Source of the DNA: Amycolatopsis vancoresmycina
GTDB lineage: Bacteria; Actinomycetota; Actinomycetes; Mycobacteriales; Pseudonocardiaceae
NCBI RefSeq assembly: GCF_000716785.1
Contig: NZ_JNYY01000010.1
Span: forward strand, 62,001-126,000
Length of the DNA stretch: 64,000 bases
Direction of reading: 5' to 3'
The notes beneath the pieces are model-generated. The model did not search any database, was not told the DNA's origin, and saw only the letters and a list, made by a program, of their open reading frames with translations. A program made the translations under genes and the position numbers. Of this stretch, positions 42,843 to 52,031 are shown one piece after another; positions within the stretch are counted from its first letter, which is position 1, and every line of letters starts with the position of its first letter.

Positions 42843-44003
42843 TCATACCCCGCTCGTCTCTTCGTCGTGCAGGCGCGCGAAGAGCGTCTGCACGCGCTTG
42901 TCGTCGACCGTCCGCTCTTCGCAGTAGGCCGCGAACAGCTCCCCCGGCGAGCGGTCCGCGACCGCGCGGTCGCCGCCCGACGTCGTCACCGGCGCGGCGA
43001 ACTCCGGGTCGATGCGGATCTCCAGTGCGTTCGGCAGGGCCTCCTGGATCTCCTCCCGCAGCCCGGCCCTGGTCGCTTCGCGGACGTAGACGCGCAGGTA
43101 GTCCTCGCCGAACTCGCCGGCACGGCCGGTCAGTTCCGCCACCGTGCCGTGGACCGTGCGCAGCTTCCGCCCCGCGGTCAGCGGGAGATCGGTGATCTTC
43201 GCGGGCGTGGTGGGGCTCACCTCCACCGAGAGCACGACACTGGTGTTGTCCTGCTCGCCGAAGTCGACGGCGAACGGCGAACCGCTGTAGTGCACCGGGC
43301 ACGCGGCCGGCAGCGACTGGCGCCGGTGCAGGTGGCCGAGCGCGACGTAGTGCGGTTCGGCGCCGAACGCCGTCGCGGGCACGTGGTACTCGAAGATGGA
43401 CTGCGCCGCGCGTTCCCCGCCGCCCATCGCGCCGCCGGTCACCGTCAGGTGCGCCATGACGAGGTTCACCGCGCCGTCGGTGAACCCGGACTTGAGGTGG
43501 TCCAGGATGTCGCGCACCCGCTGGTCGTACTGGCCGACGTTGTCCGCCGGGGTCCCGGTGAGCAGCTCCGCGGCGCGGACCGCGTAGCGCTGCGAAAGGA
43601 ACGGCAGCACGGCGACGTTGACGCGCTCGCCCGTCGAACGCGCGTCGAACGAGACGACACCGCCGTCGTGGACCGGGCGGGGATCACCGGTGAGCTGGAT
43701 GCCGGCCGCCTTGAGCAGCGGCCGGTACGCCTCGAAGGTCGCGGCGTGGTCGTGGTTCCCGGCGATGGCGACGACCTCGGCACCGGTTTCGCGCAGCGCC
43801 ATCAGCGCCCGCACCACGAGTTCCTGCGCGGCCGCCGACGGCGCCGACGTCTCGTAGAGGTCACCGGCGACGAGGATCGCGTCGAACTGCCCGTCCCGCG
43901 CGATCCGGACGATCTCGCCGAGCACGGCCCGCTGCTCGTCGAGCCGGTTGCGGCCCTTGAGCGTCTTGCCGATGTGCCAGTCGGAGGTGTGCAGGAACTT
44001 CAC
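42843..44003 (-). CDS. sbcD: SbcD/Mre11-type nuclease
   Basis: 386 residues of the calcineurin-like phosphoesterase family. Metal-site motifs are in order: TSDWHIGK near 7-14, VAGDLYE near 48, GNHDHA near 83 and LGHLHRRQ further on. Makes the nuclease subunit of SbcCD. GTG 44003 chosen because homology starts at KFLHTSDWH and GGAAGGACGAAG precedes it. It is 46 bases after herA. Confidence 0.95.
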   Translation of the reverse strand: MKFLHTSDWHIGKTLKGRNRLDEQRAVLGEIVRIARDGQFDAILVAGDLYETSAPSAAAQELVVRALMALRETGAEVVAIAGNHDHAATFEAYRPLLKAAGIQLTGDPRPVHDGGVVSFDARSTGERVNVAVLPFLSQRYAVRAAELLTGTPADNVGQYDQRVRDILDHLKSGFTDGAVNLVMAHLTVTGGAMGGGERAAQSIFEYHVPATAFGAEPHYVALGHLHRRQSLPAACPVHYSGSPFAVDFGEQDNTSVVLSVEVSPTTPAKITDLPLTAGRKLRTVHGTVAELTGRAGEFGEDYLRVYVREATRAGLREEIQEALPNALEIRIDPEFAAPVTTSGGDRAVADRSPGELFAAYCEERTVDDKRVQTLFARLHDEETSGV

Positions 44004-44049
44004 ACTTCGTCCTTCCGTTCGGGTGGTGGGCAGTGGGCTCGCGGCGGGC

Positions 44050-45792
44050 TCAGAACGGCGGCGGGTCGTCACCGAAGGGGTCGCTGCCGCGCGAAGGGAG
44101 GCCGGCGAAGGGATCGCTCTTCTTCGAGCTCGCCGTGGCCGACGGCACCTGCCCGGCCTCGGAAAGCCGCGTGGCCCAGGCCGGGAACGGGAAGCCGACG
44201 GCGATCGGCACCGGGATCTCCGGCTGGCTCACGAACATCGTGCCCGGCGTGGCGAGCGTGGCGCGGACCCGCTGGCTGGCCGGGAGAAAGCCGTACTCGG
44301 GCCGCGAGGCCTCGGCGGCGTCGAGGCGCCCGACGATCCGCACCGAGCTGTTGCTGACGATCCGGCGCTCGACCTCGCTGGCGGTCTGCTGCGCGCCGAT
44401 CAGGATGACGCCGAGGGAGCGCCCGCGTTCGGCGATGTCCAGCAGCACCTCCTTGATCGGGCTGCTGCCTTCCCGCGGCGCGTACTTGTTCAGCTCGTCC
44501 AGCATGGTGAACAGCAGGCCGCCGGGGCCGGCCGCCTCCTTGCGCGCGGTCTCGGCCGCGAGCGTCACGCCGACGACGAACCGCTGCGCGCGCTCGACGA
44601 GGTTGTGGATGTCCACGACGGTCACCTGCTGGTTCTCCGTGGACAGCTTGCGGGCCGGGTGGTCGGCGAGGTCGCCGCGGATGAGGCCGTTGAGCGCGCG
44701 CTGGCTCGAGCGCAGGCGGCGGATGAAGGCGTTGACCGTGCCCGCCCCGGTGACCGCACCCGCCCAGCTCGCGCGGGTTTCCTCGTCGGTGACGCGCTCG
44801 CAGATGAGGTCGATGAGCTCGGCGTAGGTGCGGCACAGGACGCCGTCGACGTTCGCGGCGCCGTCCTTGCCGGCCGGGGTGCTGTCGAGGCGCAGGCGGT
44901 TCGCGACCTGGTGGATGACCATCGTGTACTGGTTGCGTTCGTCCTCGGCGTCGGCGAAGACGTACGGCAGCAGGTCCTGGGCGCAGAACTCCGCGATGGT
45001 CCACCAGAAGGCGCCGACGCCGGAGGTCCGCCCGGTGACGTAAGGCTTCCCCGTGGTGTCCGACGGCGTGGGCGGCGCGTAGAAGCCGACGGAGGCGAAG
45101 GGCTCGGCGGGCAGGCCCAGCTTGAGGTACTCGTCCCGCAGCTTTTCGTCGAGGTGGACGTTCGGGGTGTCGAGGAACAGCAGGTCCTCGCCCTTGACCG
45201 AGAAGACGAGGGCCTTGGCGTTGTGGGCGTTCGGCAGGGCGCCGCCGCGGAAGATCGAGTGCAGCAGGAACAACGCGAACGACGTCTTGGTGGCCACGCC
45301 GGAGACACCGGAGATGCTGACGTGCGCGCCGCGGGTGCCGTCGAGGAAGTCCATGTTGAGGTAGACGGGTTCGCCGTCCCGGCCCAGCCCGACCGCCACC
45401 TGGCGGGTCATGTTGTCGAAGTACAGCGCCTGCGCGCGATCTTCCCCCTTGGCGCGCTCGACGACCGACCCCGGCTTCGGCGGGACGTAGCACTCGGGTT
45501 CGACGCGGGTGGTGGCGATCTCGGCGATCTCCTGCACCTGGGCGGGCAGGACCCCGTCGGAGATCAGGAAGACGTCGCTGCCGAAGCTGGCGCCCTCGTG
45601 CCGCGCGCTCACCTGCGTCACGACGCCGTACGAGGTGACCTGGCCGAGCCCCGGCAGGTCCCGCCGGGTCACGACGACGTCGTCGAGCTGCAGATAGGCT
45701 TCCGGATCGATCGCCACGCAGAACTGCAGCGGCGTCGAGTCCTCGGTGCCGGCCACCCGTCCGACGACGGTGGTGAGCGTCTCCTGGTCCAC
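44050..45792 (-). CDS. herA: HerA-type hexameric ATPase/translocase
   Basis: 580 residues. An N-terminal HAS-barrel-like beta domain (about 1-110) precedes an FtsK/HerA RecA-like domain. P-loop SGVSGVATKTS is at about 161-171, Walker B LLFTMLDELNKYAP and a sensor segment VILIGAQQTASEVERRI follow. The C-terminus is a Ser/Asp/Pro-rich tail. HerA pumps DNA into the NurA nuclease in archaea. GTG 45792 has GGGAG four bases before it. Probable first gene of a four-gene end-processing operon; no nearby phage or plasmid genes. Confidence 0.82.
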   Translation of the reverse strand: MDQETLTTVVGRVAGTEDSTPLQFCVAIDPEAYLQLDDVVVTRRDLPGLGQVTSYGVVTQVSARHEGASFGSDVFLISDGVLPAQVQEIAEIATTRVEPECYVPPKPGSVVERAKGEDRAQALYFDNMTRQVAVGLGRDGEPVYLNMDFLDGTRGAHVSISGVSGVATKTSFALFLLHSIFRGGALPNAHNAKALVFSVKGEDLLFLDTPNVHLDEKLRDEYLKLGLPAEPFASVGFYAPPTPSDTTGKPYVTGRTSGVGAFWWTIAEFCAQDLLPYVFADAEDERNQYTMVIHQVANRLRLDSTPAGKDGAANVDGVLCRTYAELIDLICERVTDEETRASWAGAVTGAGTVNAFIRRLRSSQRALNGLIRGDLADHPARKLSTENQQVTVVDIHNLVERAQRFVVGVTLAAETARKEAAGPGGLLFTMLDELNKYAPREGSSPIKEVLLDIAERGRSLGVILIGAQQTASEVERRIVSNSSVRIVGRLDAAEASRPEYGFLPASQRVRATLATPGTMFVSQPEIPVPIAVGFPFPAWATRLSEAGQVPSATASSKKSDPFAGLPSRGSDPFGDDPPPF

Positions 45793-46478
45793 GGTTCTCC
45801 CTGTCGCACCCGGGGGTTCCTCCCGCGGCAGACTAGCCCGGGGGGACGACAGTCCCGCGCCCAACACGGCGTTGCCGCGTGCGGTACCGGAGACGTCACC
45901 GCAGGCCACGACTGCGCCGAACGAGTGAGCTCACCCTTCGGGGGCGATCTTTCCGGCACCGCAGGCCCTTCCGGGACCGGCGGGCCCGGTGCGGTGTCGG
46001 CACATCCGGCGGCCGGTGCGCCCCCGCGGCGGCGGAGTTCGCTGCCCCGCCGGTCAATCATGCGCGCCGGCGCCCCGCCGGGGCCCGCCGGGCCCCTCGG
46101 GAGACCCCGGCCCGGGCGCCGTCCGGGCGGGCCGCGATCCCCGGCCGCTGCGGGGGATCGGGCTCCGGTGGCATCGGCCACACGCCCGGGACGCCCGCAC
46201 CGGCGTGTCGCGGGAAAAGTTCTCCGGAAGGGCCTCGGGTCCTATATGGACGACCACTGTGGACGGCCCGGGTACCGGGTTTTGCCTGCTCAGGGGCATG
46301 ACGGCGGTCCGGGCCGCGTTCCGGGCGCCGTCCGGGGGAGGCCCCGGCGGGGGCGGAACCCGCCCCCGTACAAGGAAATATTTCGACCCCCGGTTGGATT
46401 TTGTGCGGTATTGGTAATACCGTGTGCAGTGTCGGCCGAGATGGGCCGTGACGAGTAGTTCCACTATGGAGGACTGGA
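45793..46478. other. 686-base gap between herA and the second HU gene
   Basis: No gene supported; open frames here are extensions of antisense frames over neighbouring genes. Very GC-rich, with several short inverted repeats, for example an 8-bp stem CGGGGGCG/CGCCCCCG at 46348-46368 just before the HU promoter. The herA promoter and the HU promoter must both be here. Confidence 0.5.
46398..46478 (+). promoter_or_regulatory. hupB copy 2 promoter/leader block
   Basis: Matches the copy-1 leader word for word in order. Contains a perfect palindrome GGTATT-GGT-AATACC (46407-46421) overlapping the likely -10 TAATAC, absent as a full palindrome from copy 1, which could give copy 2 its own control. 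Confidence 0.55.
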
Positions 46479-47156
46479 ATGACGAACAAGGCCCAGCTGA
46501 TCGAGGCGCTGTCGGAGCGTCTGGGCGACAAGAAGGTGGCTTCGCAGGCCGTTGACGGTCTGGTCGACATCATCATCCGGACGGTCAACAAGGGCGAAAA
46601 GGTCAACATCACCGGCTTCGGGGTGTTCGAGAAGCGCGCTCGCGCCGCTCGTACCGCGCGCAACCCGCGCACTGGTGAGGCCGTGCGGGTGAAGAAGACC
46701 AACGTGCCCGCGTTCCGCGCCGGGACCACGTTCAAGGACGTCATCTCCGGCACCAAGAAGCTGCCGAAGGCCACCCCGGTCAAGCGCGCCACCACGGCGA
46801 CGACCAGCACCCGGGCGACCGCCACCAAGACCGCGGCCGCGTCGGCCCCGGCCAAGGCGACGACGACCCGCACCACCCGCGCGGCGGCGGCCAAGCCGGC
46901 CACCACGCGTTCCACGACGACCCGCACCCGCACGGCGGCCGCGAAGCCGGCGGCGAAGGCGACCGCGACCAAGGCGACGGCCACGAAGGCGGCCCCGAAG
47001 GCAACGGCGGCCAAGGCCACCACGGCGAAGGCGACGACGACGCGGGCGAAGACGGCGGCCGCCAAGCCGGCCGCCGCCACCAAGACCGCGGCGGCGAAGA
47101 AGACCACGGCGGCGAAGGCCCCGGCCAAGCGCACGTCGGCCGCCAAGAAGAAGTAA
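46479..47156 (+). CDS. HU DNA-binding protein with H1-like tail (copy 2)
   Basis: 225 residues. The HU domain (1-90) differs from copy 1 at only a few positions (for example SERLGDKKVASQ against TERLGDKKAASE), and the basic tail is equally long but rearranged. Both paralogues should bind DNA non-specifically and may form mixed dimers. GGAGGA precedes the ATG. It lies between the end-processing operon and lsr2, closed by a strong hairpin at 47171. It appears to be a duplication including the promoter. Confidence 0.94.
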   Translation: MTNKAQLIEALSERLGDKKVASQAVDGLVDIIIRTVNKGEKVNITGFGVFEKRARAARTARNPRTGEAVRVKKTNVPAFRAGTTFKDVISGTKKLPKATPVKRATTATTSTRATATKTAAASAPAKATTTRTTRAAAAKPATTRSTTTRTRTAAAKPAAKATATKATATKAAPKATAAKATTAKATTTRAKTAAAKPAAATKTAAAKKTTAAKAPAKRTSAAKKK

Positions 47157-47170
47157 CACCGGCGACCTCA

Positions 47171-47205
47171 GAAGGGCCCCGCACCTGACTGGTGCGGGGC
47201 CCTTC
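47171..47205 (+). terminator. terminator of the second HU gene
   Basis: Perfect 15-bp arms (GAAGGGCCCCGCACC and complement) with loop TGACT, 15 bases after the stop; no T-tract. Confidence 0.75.
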
Positions 47206-47228
47206 CGGCATTTCGGGCCGGGAGTGGG

Positions 47229-47512
47229 CGAAGCGCCGGTTCCCGCGCCGGCAAGCGCTGAGGCGGCCCTGGGCGGGGAACACCGGCCGGTGGCGATTTC
47301 GGTTCCGGCGGCGCATGGCTTCCACCCTGGCGAGCGATGAGGCCGCCCCTCGCGAGCCACCGCCGGCAAGCACCAACGCGATCCAGCCCACGGCACCAAC
47401 CCCACCGGACAAGCGCCCCAGGCAGCCCTTGAGCGAGCCAACACCAGCAACCGGCGATGCGTTCCGGCGAGGCGCCTGTTCCCGTCCTGGCGAGCTCTGA
47501 GCCGCCCTCGCG
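47229..47512. repeat. three degenerate copies of a roughly 44-bp sequence in a gene-free stretch
   Basis: Similar blocks at about 47229-47273, 47308-47353 and 47469-47512 share TTCC.(N)CTGGCGAGC..TGAGGC.GCCC..GCG. The whole stretch 47206-47772 has no convincing gene on either strand. Confidence 0.45.
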
Positions 47513-47772
47513 AGCCAAACAACAAGCCCCGCCCAGCGCGAGCTCGCCGCCACTCCTCGGCCAGACCGCGAATGCGGCCGCGAGCATTCCCCCACCTGCA
47601 TTCGCGCCACCAGCTCCGCAACCACCCAGGAACCACCGCCGGCCGCGGTGAACGCCGTTTCCCCGGTCCGGAACCGGTCCCGGTCAGCCGCTCACGCGAT
47701 CCCCCGCCACCCGGCCGAAGAATTCCCCCGCCCACTCGTTGGGGTGAACGCCGTCCGAATCGGCCCGCCGTG

Positions 47773-47797
47773 GTTGTCTTCCGCCCCACCGGGGTAG
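47773..47797 (+). promoter_or_regulatory. stress-sigma-like promoter
   Basis: GTTGTC, 13 bases, GGGTAG: resembles the SigB/SigF/SigH-group consensus (GTTT ... GGGTA). A similar site precedes the gene at 52164. Confidence 0.4.
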
Positions 47798-47833
47798 CCG
47801 GGGGAAACCCTGTCCGACCGGCAAGGAGTGGCG

Positions 47834-48028
47834 ATGACCGAGAACGAAAACCGGCCCGGCGGTCCCGAAGACGACCTCGCCCGGAGCCGGCAGTCCATCA
47901 AAGAGGCCAAAGAAGCCGCCGAGAAGGCCGACCTGGCCGATCCCGCTGAAGGGGACGCCGACGAGGCGCTCGCCACCGATCCGCCCTACCACCACGGCGA
48001 GCAGGGCTCCACACCCTCCGGTACCTAG
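47834..48028 (+). CDS. small acidic hydrophilic protein
   Basis: 64 residues, unrecognised. It is very hydrophilic with many Glu/Asp/Lys/Ala; a central helix-forming stretch (LARSRQSIKEAKEAAEKADL) and no Cys or Trp. The ATG has AAGGAG five bases upstream. The stress-sigma-like promoter suggests a stress protein, but this is inference. Alternative start GTG 47828 adds two residues. Confidence 0.65.
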   Translation: MTENENRPGGPEDDLARSRQSIKEAKEAAEKADLADPAEGDADEALATDPPYHHGEQGSTPSGT

Positions 48029-48192
48029 ATTCCCGGGCCGCCATTCCGCCGGTATTGCCGCTCCCGGGCGAACCGGGCGGGTGCGGCCTTTCGCCCGGAA
48101 CGCGGCCGCCGGGCGAGTCCTATCAGGACCCGCTCGGCCGCCGTCCGTTCCGGGTAAGCGGGAGGAAATTGCCGAACCTCTCCTCGGGTGGA

Positions 48193-48278
48193 TACACTCC
48201 ACCGAAGAACGCCGACCATTGTGCAACTTGTCACATGTCGTGTTCTCCCGGACGCACATCCAGCTGAGGAGCATTCAC
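48193..48278 (+). promoter_or_regulatory. lsr2 copy 1 promoter/leader block
   Basis: -35 TTGCCG (48169-48174), 18 bases, -10 TACACT (48193-48198). GTGGATACACTC, GACCATTGTGCA and GAGGAGCA are shared with the leader of the second lsr2 gene. Confidence 0.55.
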
Positions 48279-48692
48279 GTGGCCCAGAAAGTCCTCGTCG
48301 AGATCCTGGACGACATCGACGGCAGCACCGCCGCCCAGACCGTTCAGTTCGGCCTCGACGGCGTCACCTACGAAATCGACCTTTCGGACGAGAACGCCAC
48401 CGCCCTGCGCGACGAACTGGCCCGCTACATCGGGGCCGGCCGGCGCATCGGCGGCCGGAAGGTCCGGGTCGCGACCGGCCAGTCGACCACCACCAGCACC
48501 ACCGACCGCGAGCGCAACCAGCAGATCCGCGCCTGGGCCAACGCGAACGGCTACGAGGTCTCCGAGCGGGGACGGCTGTCCTCCGAGGTGATCTCCGCCT
48601 ACGAGGCCGCCCAGGTCGAGGAGACCGAGCCGCCCGCCGCGCCGCCGCGCAAGCGCGCTCCGCGCAAGAAGGTCGCCGCCGCCAAGAAGTAA
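48279..48692 (+). CDS. lsr2: Lsr2-family nucleoid-associated protein (copy 1)
   Basis: 137 residues. The N-terminal dimerisation domain (AQKVLVEILDDIDGSTAAQT ... YEIDLSDENATALR) and C-terminal DNA-binding domain with the RGR minor-groove hook (SERGRLSSEVISAYEAA) are complete. Lsr2 silences AT-rich, often foreign, DNA. A Pro/Lys-rich tail (PPRKRAPRKKVAAAKK) is added. GTG 48279 has GAGGAG seven bases upstream. The second copy is 8.5 kb away. Confidence 0.95.
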   Translation: MAQKVLVEILDDIDGSTAAQTVQFGLDGVTYEIDLSDENATALRDELARYIGAGRRIGGRKVRVATGQSTTTSTTDRERNQQIRAWANANGYEVSERGRLSSEVISAYEAAQVEETEPPAAPPRKRAPRKKVAAAKK

Positions 48693-48731
48693 CGCGGTGA
48701 CCCGCAGTTCACTGGGGAAATCTCACGGCCG

Positions 48732-48768
48732 CGCGGGCGGCGAGGACTGAACCTCCTCGCCGCCCGCG
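48732..48768 (+). terminator. hairpin after lsr2 copy 1
   Basis: Perfect 15-bp arms (CGCGGGCGGCGAGGA and complement), 7-base loop. No T-tract; sits between the convergent lsr2 and TetR genes. Confidence 0.65.
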
Positions 48769-48888
48769 TCCGGCATTCCGGCGGGACGTGGGCATCGTCA
48801 CAGATCGCCGTTGTCAGGAATTGTCATCGCATTCGGAGCAGCGTTTCCGGCAAACCACAGCGCGACCGTCCGGACACCGACAGCGAAG

Positions 48889-49497
48889 CTATCCGCGCAA
48901 CGCCGGCCCGATCCACCGGCGGACCAGGGCCCGCAGTTCGTCCTCGGTGAGCGGCGGGGTCGACGGGTACTGCAGGAAAGACAGGAACAGCCGCATCAGG
49001 ACCTCCGCCAGCCCGTCGAGGTCCGCGTCGGTCGTGACGCCGGCGGCCGCCCAGTCGACCGGGACGTTGCGGAGGATCCGCGCGCCGTAGGAAAAGGCCA
49101 GCGGGGAGACGACCCCGTCGGTGAAGAAGTCGGCTTCGCCCGCCTGCAGGAGCAGGCCCATGCGCGGGTCACCGGGGATGGTCCGGACCGCGAACACCAC
49201 CGACTCCACCGCCGCTTCCGCCGCGCTGCCGAACGCGGCCAGGTGGCGTTCCATCCGCCCGGCGAACTCCTCGACCCCCGCCAGTGCCACCGCGCGGAGG
49301 ATGTCCTTCAGGCCCGGGAAGTAGCGGTAGACGGTCTGGCGCGTGACGCCGGCTTCGGCGGCGACGTCGGAAAGGCTCGTCTTGGCCAGGCCCGCCCGGT
49401 CGAGGCACGCCGTCGCGGCTTCAACGATCCGGCGGCGTGCCTGGTCTTCGGTGCCGGGCGGGTTGCCCTGCCATCCGTGGTGCCCCATGCGGTCCAT
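48889..49497 (-). CDS. TetR-family repressor
   Basis: 202 residues. TetR helix-turn-helix at about 20-65 (RRRIVEAATACLDRAGLAKT, DVAAEAGVTRQTVYRYFPGL), then a helical ligand domain. The start may be ATG 49497 or 49488. It is the last gene of a minus-strand set with the membrane protein and FAD oxidoreductase, about 20 bases after the former, so it probably represses the set by binding the long palindrome at 52032-52068. Confidence 0.88.
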   Translation of the reverse strand: MDRMGHHGWQGNPPGTEDQARRRIVEAATACLDRAGLAKTSLSDVAAEAGVTRQTVYRYFPGLKDILRAVALAGVEEFAGRMERHLAAFGSAAEAAVESVVFAVRTIPGDPRMGLLLQAGEADFFTDGVVSPLAFSYGARILRNVPVDWAAAGVTTDADLDGLAEVLMRLFLSFLQYPSTPPLTEDELRALVRRWIGPALRG

Positions 49498-49516
49498 CTT
49501 CCCCGAGCCGGCGGGT

Positions 49517-50569
49517 TCAGCCGGCGGCAGGTGCTTTCCGCGCCAGAGCCAGCAGCAGCCCGGCCGCGGCGAAGCAGGCGAGCGCGTAGAGCCCGCTGCC
49601 GACCGGGGTGCCGTCCGGGGTGATGCCGTCGCGGGCGGCGGAGTACCCCGGCAGGGCGCCGATCCAGCACACCAGCAGCCCGCCCAGGTAGGCAGCCGGG
49701 TAGTACCGGGCGAACGCGGACCGGGGCTCCGGCCGGGAGAGCCGCAGCACGACCACGCCACCGGCCAGCCAGATCAGCGCCAGTTCGATGCCGAGGATCC
49801 AGGCCTTCGCCGTCGTGTGTTCGCCCGCGAGCCCGGACGGGATCCCGGCGACCGCCATGGCCACCGGCGTCAGGACGCCGGCCAGCAGGATCCGCGGCAC
49901 CAGCGCCCCTCCGCGACACCGTCCGGCCAGGCGCACGACCAGGTACGTCATCGCCGCCATCGAAACCGACGCGAACAGCACCATGCTGGTCATCGGCACC
50001 GACGCGAGCGCCGGGTGGTTCACGATCGCGTTGCCCGGGTTCCACGCCCACCACTTCAGCTGCGGGCCGAGCTGGTCGAAGACCTCGTAGAACACCTGGC
50101 AGACGAACGCGACGGCCACCGAACCGGTGAGCGCGCCCCGGCGGAAGAGGCCGAGCGAGCGCACGAGCTCGTAGGCGAGCTGGCTGATCACCGGGTAGAA
50201 CGCCACGATGTAGAGCGGCAGCCGGTCCGCCATGAACTGCACGGTGAACCGGTTGTGGGCGAAGATGAAGCCGTACAGGCGGTCGAGGCCGAACCACTCC
50301 GGGAAGTACAGCGGCGGCTCGGTGACGAAGAGGTAGACCAGCGACGCCCACCACAGCGCCAGGTTCACCGGGTCGCCCGCCCGGTACCGGCGGACCGCGT
50401 GCACCAGCGCGAACACCGCGCCGCCGACGACGAGCAGCTCCAGCAGCGGCATCGTCCAGTGCGCGAGCTCCCACGGCGGCCGGACCGAAACCACCGCCGA
50501 GACGTCGTGGCAGCCGAACCCGAGACCGCGGGTGACGGCTTCGGCGTCCGGCCCGCACCCCGCGGTCAT
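49517..50569 (-). CDS. polytopic membrane protein of unknown family
   Basis: 350 residues with about eight hydrophobic segments (for example MPLLELLVVGGAVFALVH, LYIVAFYPVISQLAYELV, ALIWLAGGVVVLRL). No domain was recognised with confidence; His, Trp and aromatic residues are frequent between helices (HWTMPLLE, LKWWAWNPG), which might suit a cofactor or lipid substrate. The ATG overlaps the stop of the FAD oxidoreductase (ATGA), so the two are made together and likely act together. Confidence 0.7.
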   Translation of the reverse strand: MTAGCGPDAEAVTRGLGFGCHDVSAVVSVRPPWELAHWTMPLLELLVVGGAVFALVHAVRRYRAGDPVNLALWWASLVYLFVTEPPLYFPEWFGLDRLYGFIFAHNRFTVQFMADRLPLYIVAFYPVISQLAYELVRSLGLFRRGALTGSVAVAFVCQVFYEVFDQLGPQLKWWAWNPGNAIVNHPALASVPMTSMVLFASVSMAAMTYLVVRLAGRCRGGALVPRILLAGVLTPVAMAVAGIPSGLAGEHTTAKAWILGIELALIWLAGGVVVLRLSRPEPRSAFARYYPAAYLGGLLVCWIGALPGYSAARDGITPDGTPVGSGLYALACFAAAGLLLALARKAPAAG

Positions 50570-52017
50570 CGCGTGACCGCCGCCGAATAGTCCGTCGACG
50601 GCGGTTCCGCACGGGGGTCGAACCCGGAGGGCACCCGCTGCCGGCCCAGCGCCGTGCGGACGCGGTGCCGCAGCAGCCCCGTGAGCACCCGGGGGTTGCG
50701 CAGCATCTGCCCGAGCGATTCGTCCAGGTTGAACACCTTGGCGAAGTGCTCGTCGACGACGGCGTCCTCCCGGGCGGCGCCGACGACGAGGCTGAACGCC
50801 GGGGCCGACAGCGCCGCGACGATGCGCCGCCGCCACTCGGGCAGCTTTTCGGTGCCTGCCGCGCACGCGTAGCCCTGGTCCCGTGCCATCGCCAGGCTCC
50901 ACGGGACGCGCAGGAGCTTGCGCTGCGCGGCCAGGAACCGCGCCGAGAACCCCGCGTCGAGCTGTCCGGCGCGGGACAGGTGTTCGCGCAGCAGCAACGC
51001 CGAACCCGACGCGGAGCTGATGCCCTGGGCGTAGAAGGGGTTGAACGCGCAGATCGAGTCGCCGACGAAGGCCAGCCGCCGCGGCGGGGTCCGCAGACGG
51101 TCGTAGCGCCGCCACTTGTTGCCGGTCGACCGGGTCAGGTGCACCGGCGAGGCGGGCTCGCACCGGTCCATCGCGGCGGCGAACAACGGCGTCCGGACCC
51201 GGCGGGCCGTTTCGACGAAGGCGTCGGTGGTGCTGGGCATTTCGAGGCCCCACGACCCCATGCACGCGATGACGCGATTGCCCTCGACCGGGAAGAAGTT
51301 GACCAGGTACTCGTGCTCGGCGGGGTGGTCGCCCTTGTCCGGCGTCGGCATGATCACCAGGTGCCGCCACCACCAGGAGGCGGGGCGTTCGGCGGGCAGG
51401 TCGTACCAGCGCGAGGTGTAGGTGACCTTGGCGTCGAGCGTCCGCACTTCGGGCTCCGGCCAGCCGGCCGCCACCAGCCAGCCGGCGACCGGGGAGCCGC
51501 GGCCCATCGCGTCCACCACGAAGTCGGTGCCGACGTGCTCATCGCCTTCGGCCGCGGTGAACGCGACTCCGGTGATCTCGCCGTCGTGCGTGGTCAGGCC
51601 GCGCACCGACGCTCCTTCGCGGACGACGACGTTGCCCAGTTCGCGCACCTTGTCCCGCAGCACCCGCTCGATGAGGATCCGCGAGCCGTAGACCATCGTC
51701 ATGGCGCTGCGCTTGCGGGCCGACCAGCCCGGCCCGTCGAGGTAGGCCGCGTCCATGGACGGCATCAGCAGCAGGCCGCCGGCGGCGATGAGGTCGTCCT
51801 CGAACCCGGGGAACAGCGCGCCGATCGCGCGCCGCCCCGAGTTCAGCAGGAAGTGCGGGTGCTTGCTCTGCGGCACGCCGCGCCGGTGCCCGGCCCCGGC
51901 GGGCAGTTCGTCGCGTTCCAGCACCAGCACGTGGTCGAAGTGCGGGGCGAGCGCGCCGGCGGCGCACAGACCGGCGGCACTGCCGCCCAGGACGACGGCG
52001 GTCTTGCCGAGCCGCAT
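50566..52017 (-). CDS. FAD-dependent monooxygenase-like protein
   Basis: 483 residues. Rossmann FAD motif VVLGGSAAGLCAAGALAPH at about 7-25, the DG-like segment FVVDAMGRGSPVAGWL, and the second FAD motif RLAFVGDSICAFNPFYAQG. This is the group-A flavin hydroxylase/geranylgeranyl-reductase-like superfamily; the substrate is unknown but probably lipophilic given the coupled membrane protein. ATG 52017 is preferred, with GGGAG upstream. Its promoter region contains the long palindrome. Confidence 0.85.
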   Translation of the reverse strand: MRLGKTAVVLGGSAAGLCAAGALAPHFDHVLVLERDELPAGAGHRRGVPQSKHPHFLLNSGRRAIGALFPGFEDDLIAAGGLLLMPSMDAAYLDGPGWSARKRSAMTMVYGSRILIERVLRDKVRELGNVVVREGASVRGLTTHDGEITGVAFTAAEGDEHVGTDFVVDAMGRGSPVAGWLVAAGWPEPEVRTLDAKVTYTSRWYDLPAERPASWWWRHLVIMPTPDKGDHPAEHEYLVNFFPVEGNRVIACMGSWGLEMPSTTDAFVETARRVRTPLFAAAMDRCEPASPVHLTRSTGNKWRRYDRLRTPPRRLAFVGDSICAFNPFYAQGISSASGSALLLREHLSRAGQLDAGFSARFLAAQRKLLRVPWSLAMARDQGYACAAGTEKLPEWRRRIVAALSAPAFSLVVGAAREDAVVDEHFAKVFNLDESLGQMLRNPRVLTGLLRHRVRTALGRQRVPSGFDPRAEPPSTDYSAAVTR

Positions 52018-52031
52018 GCGGACCAACTCCC

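Noticed and set aside
45793..47789. Long minus-strand frames opposite the second HU gene
   Set aside because: They mirror the low-complexity HU tail; the plus-strand HU gene has clear homology and a ribosome site.
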